Shown in pieces: positions 56,082 to 64,000 of a DNA stretch of 64,000 bases. A program made the position numbers and the translations under genes. This DNA comes from Brachionus plicatilis. Lineage: Eukaryota > Rotifera > Eurotatoria > Ploima > Brachionidae. Under the pieces are notes generated by a model that worked only from the letters and a program-made list of their open reading frames with translations, ran no database searches and was not told where the DNA came from. Position 1 is the first letter of the stretch. Every line of letters starts with the position of its first letter. The stretch is from contig QEOQ01000359.1 in NCBI GenBank assembly GCA_010279815.1, forward strand, positions 109,342 to 173,341, read 5' to 3'.

Positions 56082-59000
56082 ATGGATAATAAAAACAGCC
56101 AGTGCCAAGGCAAAAAAGCAAGATGTCTGTTCAACTACAAGGCAACAATGACTGATGAAGTGAATTTTTGAAATATAAAAAAATTTTAATTGATTAAAAT
56201 TGGTTAAAATTTTTGAAGCTGAATATTAAAACTGATGATATTATTGTGCTAATTCAGTGCTCCGATGATGAAACTTGGTTTGAGGGCACCCTGAATGGCT
56301 TGACCGGTTGGTTTCCGAGTAACTACGTGCAAATATTAGAAGAACAAGCTGAAATTAGAATTTCTCAGAGCTGTGAGAGTTGTTCTAGTGAAGATGAAAA
56401 GTCAAGAAACAAAGTGAAGTTAAGAAAAAAAATTTTCCCTTAATTAATCAATTTTTTAAAGTATGTCCACGAGTTAAAGTTAATAGAGGAGAATTTTTTA
56501 GACGAAATCTGTAAATTTGTAAAAATAACCATTTTACCTTTAAAATCAAATGAAGAAATGTAAACTTTTTATTCAAGTTGAATTTTTTTGTATCTTTTTA
56601 AATTTGAAGATTTAACGCTGCCTTTGTAAATAGCCTTAGTTCATGCTTGGATGAAGTTATCCGATGCCATCAAGTTTTCTATCAGCAACTCAAAGAACTA
56701 CCAGAGTATTCAAAATTTAAAATTACTTTTTGTTTTTTTAATATTGCTAAATAAGGGATGGAAATACAAAGATCGGTCACTTTATGATAAATTTTGCACC
56801 TCAATTTAAAAATGTTTATGAAAATTATGCCAGAAATAATCCAAAATTTACCCATCTAATAAACAATAAAAAGTGTGAAATTTTTATTCTAAAATAAATT
56901 TTTTTTTCAAATTCTTTTTAGAGAAAAGTTGAGTAAATTTTTTGAATCGTCAATTTCTAAAATGTCTTCACCACTTTTGACTACAACATCCACAATTACG
57001 GTTGCCATTTATTTTACCAAATTTTTGGCCACACCATTCAAGCAACTAGAGATTTATGTCAAATTTTTGAAAGAAATTCAACGATATACAAAAGTAACAA
57101 GATTTTTAATTGAAATTTTATTTTAATTTTTTTATTTAAGGATTCTCATGTTGATAGGGGCGATGTCCAAAGATCGATTGAATTTTATTCAGAATTGACC
57201 GTAAGTTTTAATTTAGAATATATTTTTTAAGAATAAAAAATTGAGTTAAATATTTAAAATTTTATAAAAATTAATTCATTCAAAATAGAAAAATAGGAAA
57301 AATACTCAGACATCAGAGAGCGTAAGAGATATTTTACCATAGACAATTACCGGCATGTTATAATTATGTTTAAAATTTAATAAACTTTAACATAGACCAT
57401 CCAGCTTAACACTAAGCTCTAAAGCTTTTTCTTAAAGTTTAAATTAATTATTAAAAAATGATGAAAAAATCAGAATCTATTTTATTAATCCGGAATTATT
57501 AATTTTGACTTAAAGGTTGACTTGATGTTAAAAAAAAATTGTGTGGCTTTGATTTAAATTTGTTACTCTAAAACAAGTCTGGATAAACTAATTTTGTCTT
57601 ATAAATTATTCAAAAATATCTAAATAAAAAAGATTACGATTGATGATTTTTAATTAATCTGGAAAAATGTGAGGTTTTTTTTTTAATAATTCGTAATTTT
57701 ATCCTTTTTTTGTAAATTTTTTAATACTTGATAATTATTTAATTTTGAAAATTTCCCTCTAAAATGTTTTTTCTCTTTAAATTTTTCGATTTGCATTTTT
57801 TGAAAATTTTTATTTTTTGGAAAATAAAAATTAAAAAGTACTGTGAATTTTAGAACAAAAATGATCAAAACTAAAAATTTTTTTTACTTTAATATTTAAA
57901 TTGCTTCAGTAATTTCTACTAGATGAATCAATTAAAGTATTTGCGAAATCAAGCTCACCACGCAAACAATTTTGTGAAAATACTCATAATGGTGAAATTT
58001 AAAATAAACGCAAATTGAAGTTTCAGATCAAATTTAAAAACTTAATTAATCTAATGATTTTGGTAATTTTTAAGAAATAAACACTAAAAATTACGATTAA
58101 GAATTACGAAATTGCGAAAATTAATAAGACATTTTATGTAAAATAATGGTTCATTATCAAATTATCATCAAAATAATTGATCTCTTAGTTGTTTTACAAA
58201 AAACAATTAATAATTTAAATAATTCAGGTTAAGTTAATTCACAAATTCAAATTCAAAACTTTTATGTTCATTCATTCATTCAAACAGCAATAATTTTATT
58301 TTTCCACTTAAACAAATTATAAATTTTAAAATAGTAAATTTAATTCTCTTTAGAAGATATCAATTAAAATCATTTAAAATATTTAAACTTGTTAAGGTTC
58401 AATAAAAGGGACATTTTAAAATTTTAAATAAGAAAATAAACTTGACATGTCAAGTAATTGCTTTGGAAGCAATTTTTTTTCTCTATTATAAAAAAAAAAT
58501 TTATCAATTTATATTTTGATCTTTGAACTTGATCTCAAACTTCAATTTGCAAAAATAAAAATCAAAAACACAAATAAAACAGTATTAAAATTTTCACAAC
58601 TTTGTTCTAATACTTCAATCAATTTTCTTTCAACTCTCTCAGGTTTATGAAATTTGTTTTCAGTTGAACCATCTTAATTTTAAATTTGTGAACATAATTG
58701 AAAATAAATTTAATTTTACATTATAAATCGAAAAATTAATTTAAAAAGCATTAAGAGGATGGGAATAAAATTAAATTTATTTATAAAAAAGTGTAATTAA
58801 ATAGAATTTAGAGAAATTTATTGAAGTCGGAGAGCCAAAGGTCTTAGTAAAAAAACTTTCAATCTTATTCTGAAATTCAAAATAAGAAATTGATAAAATT
58901 TTTTTCACAAAAAATAGCTAATTAAAAATAAATTTTAAACCTCCTATTTTTTATCTTAATTGTTCAAAATAATTCTTAATTATTCACTAATGCAAAAAAA

Positions 59001-62000
59001 TGTAAAAAATAGTTAATAGAAAAGCATGTTCACTTGAATTTTCTACTTTGCACTTTTATGTCACTTTTATGTTAAAGTAACGATTTGCCAAGAGAATTTT
59101 ATTTAAATAAACGTAAAATAAATTTCAATATTTTCTAAAAGTTTTAATTGTAAGATATTCATGGAAAATCATAACTGAATTTAAAAAATTTATTATTTTT
59201 GCTAAAATGTGCAGAGTTGATTATTCAAGATTAAATCCATTGTTTAATTAGGACTTGCTTTTCTAAAATTAATTGTATTATGTACTTGTAAAATGTGGTT
59301 GTCCCTAAAAAGCGGAATCCGGAACGCGGAACACGGAATTCCGTGGCCCAAATTCCGCCAAAAAAATCGAAAAAAAAATCTTCCGGCGGAATTTAAAAAT
59401 CTACTAAAAGACGGAAATTCTGCTTTTTAGTATGTGTTTTACGGAATTAAAAAATTTTTTTTTCGATTTTTTTGGCGGAATTTGGGCCACGGAATTCCGT
59501 GTTCCGCGTTCCGGATTCCGCTTTTTAGGGACAACCTAAAATGTAAAAAAATAAAGTCCTTTTTAAGTCAATTCAGTAAATTGACTTTAAAAAATTTTCA
59601 AGGTATTTGATTTTTAGAAATTCAGTGCATAATGATAAAAAAAAAGAATAACTATTTTTTATAAGTTCAAAATTAGTTCTGTGCATGCAACATTTTTGAT
59701 TTTTTTTGCTATCAAAACTAAATTGTATTTTTATTTATCAATTCAAATAAACGTCCATTTGGATAAATAAAAATAATTGATATAAAAATTAATGTTTGTA
59801 AAATAAAATTTAAATCAATAAGAAAAAAATTAAATCGTTTTGAAAATTATTTACGTAAAAAGAGTCACTTATCATTGACTAAAATTGACTACTTTTTCTC
59901 TTGTTAAAAAATTTAAAAAATTTTTAAATATCATTTTTTTAAGAATTCGATTTTGGAAATTAGAAAAATGAGAGAATACGAATTAGACATCATGTCAAGC
60001 AAGATAAACAATTTAGACGAAAATTTGTTCAAAAAAGGTGAATCGTCTTATTTGTCCCAAGCAGTTCTGATAACAGAAACTGGTGAAATTAGAGATAGAA
60101 TTTTGATACTGATCTCAAATCATATGGTGATTCTTTCACCTACAAATGACCCGAATGAATTCGATTTTGAGACAAGAATATTTTTTTTAAACCAGGATAA
60201 TAAAAAAGCAGCTCAAATAAAAAAAATCACCAATATTGATTCTCTTAAAAATGTTTATGGACCCAATTTGGACAGCTCAAATTTTGTGAATAAATATTGT
60301 TTCGAGTTGAGCGATGTAACTTTACAAAATAAAGTCAACTCGGGCCATGTTGCAAAATTTCTTGTAATGTGTTCAACTTTTTATGATCTAAAAATGTGGA
60401 TTGAACTCATCACTGACGTAATAAATAGAACTCAGACAAATTTGAATTTGTCAACCTTAAAAAAAAACTCATCTATTAGCAAACAAAAAAATGACAATTC
60501 TAAATCTTTCACCTCGCCAAGCATTGTCAGAACAAAGAGCAAAAAAATGTTCTGTATTAGACCTCATGCACCTCTGATACCACATTTTCAGTTGCCTAAC
60601 GATATTCCGATTTTGAACAATCACGATCCAAATTCAACACTAAAGAGATTTATGTACAAAAAGCCGAAATCTTCTGACATTGGAAAATGTATGTAAATGT
60701 TTTTTTTAATTTTCTTAACTGACAGCAAAACAAAAATTCTAAAATTTATTTATTTATTTATTTGTATATCTGTACCGAGCTAAAGCTTCTTCAGATTAAA
60801 AAAAAAAAATAAAAAATGAAAATAAAGTTAAATAAAATAGAATAAAAATATAAAATAAAAAAAAAAATAAAGTAAAAATGATATAAGTAGATAGTAGTAA
60901 AGTAGATAAAATTAAAATAAGATAAATTTTGACAGAGAGTAACAGAATGCATGTTTTTAAATATTTGATGATTCAGGGAAAAAAGAAGAAATAGTAAGGT
61001 AGCAATTACACAATGGAGTTGGGTACTCGATGTATCATGATTCGAAACCTTTGTTATATTCTTCCACCAGACTAACAGTTAATGGAACAGAATGGCTCAG
61101 TCCTGCCCTAATATATCTCTCTCTTAGTAAAGTTAAGGATGTATTTTATATATAGAGACGATCAATCGGTAGATCACGGGAGAAGCTTTAATTTATTTAT
61201 TTATTTGTGTATCTGTACCGAGCTAAAGCTCCTTCAGATTAAAAAAAAAATTATAAAAAAATAAAAATAAAGTTAAATAAAATAAAATAAAAATATAAAA
61301 TATAAAATAAATAAAGTAAAATAAAATAAGTTAAAAAAAATTAAATCAATTTTAAATAAAGCAAGAATCTCATGATTTAGTTGACATTAATTACAGTGCT
61401 GATACGATAAAGGGATTTAACGATAATTAACGTTAATTTCCGTAATTTGATAAAATTTTACGATGATTAATATAAATTACCGTAAAATTCAAAAAGTAAA
61501 AATTTACAAATTTACGGTTATTTGAGTTAATTATGGAAATTTTTGTCAAATTACGGAATTTAATGTAATAAAATTGCTAAAATTTTTTGAAAAAAAATCC
61601 TTTTTCTTGAAAAATTTAGATTTTTCGATACAGATATACAAATAAATAATAATAATTTTCAAATATATTTTTTTACTTAATTAAATGAAATATTGAATTT
61701 TTTTTTGTAAAATTTGGTGAATTTTGGTAAATATAGTTATTTTTAGTTAAAAATGCAAAAATTGGTTAAATTAGGAGAAATAAATAGGTTGTCCCTGAAA
61801 TGCTGAAGTGGAAGGTTTTTAAATTTAACTTTATTATTTAAAAAAAATCTAAGTTATTTATTATAAAAACAAGTAAATCTAATCGATTAAAAAAAAACAT
61901 TTTATGCACAATTCCAAACGAAACCATTAACCAATTTGTTTTACACTTGGCTTAAGGCATTTAATATTAAAACATTTTTAAAATTCAATAATTTTTGCTA

Positions 62001-63647
62001 CTGAATAATGGATTTTTTAATTCAAACTCAATAAAAGAATTTCAAAATTTTTTTCTTCTAATTTTACATTTTAGTTTATCAAATTTCATGACAATTTTTC
62101 GTTCCGATTTTTCAGATTTCAGGGTCAACCAAATAAATAAACTTTTTAAGAGTCGTGGGAAAAAGGTACTTTTAACCTAAAAGGGAACCACTACCATATA
62201 CCGTATTCCCTCGTTCGATTATGCTGCACTACAAGCTAAGACATGCAGATTAAAACATCAAATTTAAAATATTTTAGCATGGGTGAGATGTACTTTGGTG
62301 CATGGTCCAAAACCTGGTAGCTTAATTTATGGTGCGGCATAATCGAACGAGGGAATACGGTAAATATTAATCTGATTAATCTGAATTTGATTTTCGAAAT
62401 TTTATAAAAAATACTTTGAATTCTTAAAAATAGTTTAAAAAATTTTTAAATTTAGTCTTCCAATGTTTTTTTGTTATTTTCTTTGTTTGTTTGTAGTATA
62501 AAAAATTAAATTTTAATTTAAACAATTTTTACATTTTTTACTAAAATAACCAGATTTTACAACAAAAAATCAAATATTTCATAAAATTAAGCAAAAAAAA
62601 TAATTATTAGACAAGAAATTGAAGATTTTCTATAGATTCGGAAAATTGCCAAAAATTTAAATCAAGATAATAACTCACCAAATAAAAGAAACAGAACTAG
62701 GCTCCAAATTTTTGATATTATCAAATTTGAAAAGGGTATCATAAATTAAACATTTTTGAAAAAGAAATATTAATTTAATTTGCAGTCTTCTACAAAAAAA
62801 TAATCCTTTTGATTTTTGGAAGGAAAAGAAAGAAATTTATCCAATTTTTTTTTCGATAAAAAAATTTAAATAAGATAAATATTCAATTTTCGATGATTTT
62901 TTTTATTCAAATTTTTAAATCAGCATAATTTTTTGTTCAAATTCAAATTTGAAATTTTGTCTATTCGAATATATATTCAATTATCTTAAATCTTTGATTA
63001 AATCAAATGAAATATTCCATTTAAATTAAATAAAATCTTACTTAATTTAATTTTTTGTACCTAGATCATGGAGCAGATGATGACCTAAAGCTTTTAAATG
63101 TAATTGATTCATTAAGTAAAATCAAAATACGCCAAGGTTCTAATATCAGCTCAAAAAATTCGACATCAAATGTAAATGAAAAATCTAATCAAATCAATAA
63201 ATCAAATAATTCAATAAGAATGAGAGAAAACTTCAATGAATCATTTAACTCGACCTCTACCATGAATGAAAAAAGTCTTACCAAATATGTAAATCAACTA
63301 GTTGAGGAAAAAAAACAGCTCGAAATTCAATTACATTCAGTAGGCAATGAATTGAATGAATTCAAAAAAGCGAATAGAGAATTAAAAACAGTAAAAGTTT
63401 TATTAATAATTGATGTTGACAAAATTTGATAGATTTTGTGAACAAATAAAATTTAATTTAAAAAAAACACTATTTAATTGAAAATTTTTAGATTCTAATA
63501 AGCTATCAAAAACAATTGGAAATTGAGAAACAAGCACGTAAGAAGTTGGAGAATTCGGCCAAAAAAAACACCAAACAAAATCAAAAAATGATCTCTGATG
63601 AACAAGTTAGTTTGACCATGAGTTTGGATCATGAATCGGCGATTTAA
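56082..63647 (+). CDS. PIX/Cool-type Rho guanine nucleotide exchange factor (10 exons)
   Basis: Exons 56082-56159, 56219-56413, 56462-56559, 56610-56705, 56756-56872, 56922-57093, 57141-57200, 59944-60688, 63065-63390 and 63492-63647 join in phase to 680 residues. An SH3 domain comes first (ARCLFNYKATMTDE, then DETWFEGTLNGLTGWFPSNY). A DH domain follows from about residue 92 (YVHELKLIEENFLDEI to the SPLLTTTSTITVAIYF and KQLEIYVKFLKEIQRY helices), then a PH domain at about 285-420. RPHAPLIPHFQLP is a proline-rich site. The C-terminus is a coiled coil (LVEEKKQLEIQLHSVGNELN, KQLEIEKQARKKLE) ending E-S-A-I, a class I PDZ ligand. This is the ARHGEF7/beta-PIX layout: the SH3 binds PAK, DH-PH activates Rac/Cdc42, and the coiled coil oligomerises with GIT. 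No CH domain is present. AATAAA lies at 63695-63700. Confidence 0.88.
58009..58551. mobile_element. Non-coding TIR element, GGCA family A, copy 3 (RhoGEF intron 7)
   Basis: Ends CGCAAATTGAAGTTTCAGAT and its complement ending CTTCAATTTGCA; the first and last bases have changed. Exact 8-bp duplications AAAATAAA at 58001-58008 and 58552-58559. Closest to copy 2. Confidence 0.88.
59297..59536. mobile_element. Near-perfect palindromic MITE, GGTTGTCCC family
   Basis: 240 bp, starting GGTTGTCCCTAAAAAGCGGA. The two halves are almost exact complements through at least 100 bp, with GGAATTCCG blocks. Exact 8-bp duplications TAAAATGT at 59289-59296 and 59537-59544. It lies in intron 7 of the RhoGEF gene. 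Confidence 0.9.
60752..61260 (-). repeat. LINE 3' ends in RhoGEF intron 8
   Basis: Minus strand. 61150-60965 encodes LVEEYNKGFES and RYIEYPTPLCNCYL, the ORF2 C-terminus seen at 51828-52000. It is followed by the 3' tail at 60815-60752 (AATCTGAAGAAGCTTTAGCT ... AAATAAATAAAT). A second copy of the tail alone lies at 61260-61197. The first arrangement links the tail to this LINE family. Confidence 0.65.
61787..62130. mobile_element. GGTTGTCCC-family element (RhoGEF intron 8)
   Basis: Ends GGTTGTCCCTGAAATGCTGA and the complement TTCAGATTTCAGGGTCAACC. Exact 9-bp duplications AAATAAATA on both sides (61778-61786 and 62131-62139). Non-coding. Confidence 0.8.
62201..62360. mobile_element. MITE of the CCGTATTCCCTCG family, intact copy
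   Basis: 160 bp with 24-bp inverted ends, CCGTATTCCCTCGTTCGATT and its exact complement, flanked by TA on both sides. TA targets and this kind of terminus fit the Tc1/mariner-pogo group. It is non-coding and sits in RhoGEF intron 8. A worn copy lies at 17162-17313. Confidence 0.88.
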
Positions 63648-63804
63648 CAAATTGTAATTATTAAGACTAATTTTTGGATTTGATTTTTTAATCGAATAAA
63701 GTTTTGTTTTATTTTAAAATTCAATAAAATAAATTTCTGTATTGACACACAGAAAAATTGCTGTTTAATTCGAGATAAATTTATTTGGAAAAATTTAGAA
63801 AAAA

Positions 63805-64000
63805 ATGCACTCAATTAGTAATCTAATGAAATTTAATAAAATTAATAATGAAATATTAAATTTTGAAAAAATGAGTCTGGACGAGTTAAAAAATCACCAA
63901 AAAAAATTCATCAGCATCAAATCGAATACCAAACTGATTAATTGCCTAAAAGACAAGGGAGAAAAAATTGACCAAAATTTAAGGATTATTCAAGTTTTTT
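63805..64000 (+). CDS. Possible POLR2M (Gdown1)-like protein, N-terminus only
   Basis: An ATG at 63805 opens a frame that runs off the window after 65 codons. The segment SLDELKNHQKKFISIKSNTK followed by LINCLKDKGEKIDQNLRIIQ has the pattern of the N-terminal Gdown1/GRINL1A block (L-x-EL-x5-Q...L-x-DKG-x-KI). In animals that protein binds RNA polymerase II and restrains TFIIF and termination factors. It is 157 bp downstream of the RhoGEF stop on the same strand. The match is short, so another helical protein is possible. Confidence 0.45.
   Translation, partial: MHSISNLMKFNKINNEILNFEKMSLDELKNHQKKFISIKSNTKLINCLKDKGEKIDQNLRIIQVF

Noticed and set aside
57683..57868. Lys/Phe-rich minus-strand frame in RhoGEF intron 7
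   Set aside because: AT-rich chance frame, no homology seen.
1..64000. CRISPR array, bacterial operon, rRNA or tRNA
   Set aside because: The tandem repeats found are coding (18547-18720) or simple (51577-51611) without spacers; introns and eukaryotic gene families exclude a prokaryotic reading; no tRNA cloverleaf or rRNA core was recognised.

Overview
The window is AT-rich nuclear DNA from a eukaryote, almost certainly an invertebrate animal. Genes are split by short AT-rich GT-AG introns. They include a membrane-anchored M1 aminopeptidase, a PIX-type Rho GEF (SH3-DH-PH-coiled coil), a nucleoplasmin-like FKBP and secreted leucine-rich-repeat proteins. The set, together with the mix of MULE, hAT, Ginger-like, Ty3/Gypsy and LINE debris, would fit a monogonont rotifer (Brachionus-like). 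That placement is inference from gene and repeat style only. No prokaryotic operon, CRISPR array, rRNA or tRNA was recognised, and one 918-base run of N marks an assembly gap.

Layout. 0-8.8 kb: the first exon of a membrane protein running off the left edge, then a field of inverted-repeat elements, a decayed LINE and a decayed hAT. 8.8-10.2 kb: an intronless secreted LRR gene (+). 10.2-18.4 kb: repeats, including a nested insertion. 18.4-32.7 kb: one 30-exon gene (+) whose exons splice in frame into about 1909 residues carrying two complete M1 aminopeptidase units behind one transmembrane anchor. 33.2-36.6 kb: a MULE carcass with other elements nested in it. 36.7-38.1 kb: a Ginger-like integrase element lacking its catalytic core. 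38.9-39.3 kb: an unidentified coding remnant. 39.8-45.5 kb: a Ty3/Gypsy LTR element (-) with near-identical 142-bp LTRs and a rearranged pol. 46.2-47.6 kb: a second intronless LRR gene (-), paralogous to the first. 49.8-51.1 kb: a compact MULE with a perfect 10-bp target duplication. 52.5-53.6 kb: nucleoplasmin-like FKBP (-). 55.4-55.9 kb: two small closely spaced ORFs (-), divergent from the PIX-type RhoGEF gene at 56.1-63.6 kb (+). From 63.8 kb: the start of a gene resembling the POLR2M/Gdown1 N-terminus.

The genes do not form one pathway. The two clearest stories are the tandem double-active-site aminopeptidase and the transposon landscape. In the latter, several element families share the same logic (terminal inverted repeats starting GGCA, 8-bp target duplications, no coding capacity) and look like products of one unidentified transposase. 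Exon boundaries were read by eye from splice consensus, phase continuity and family similarity; no alignment or RNA evidence was available.
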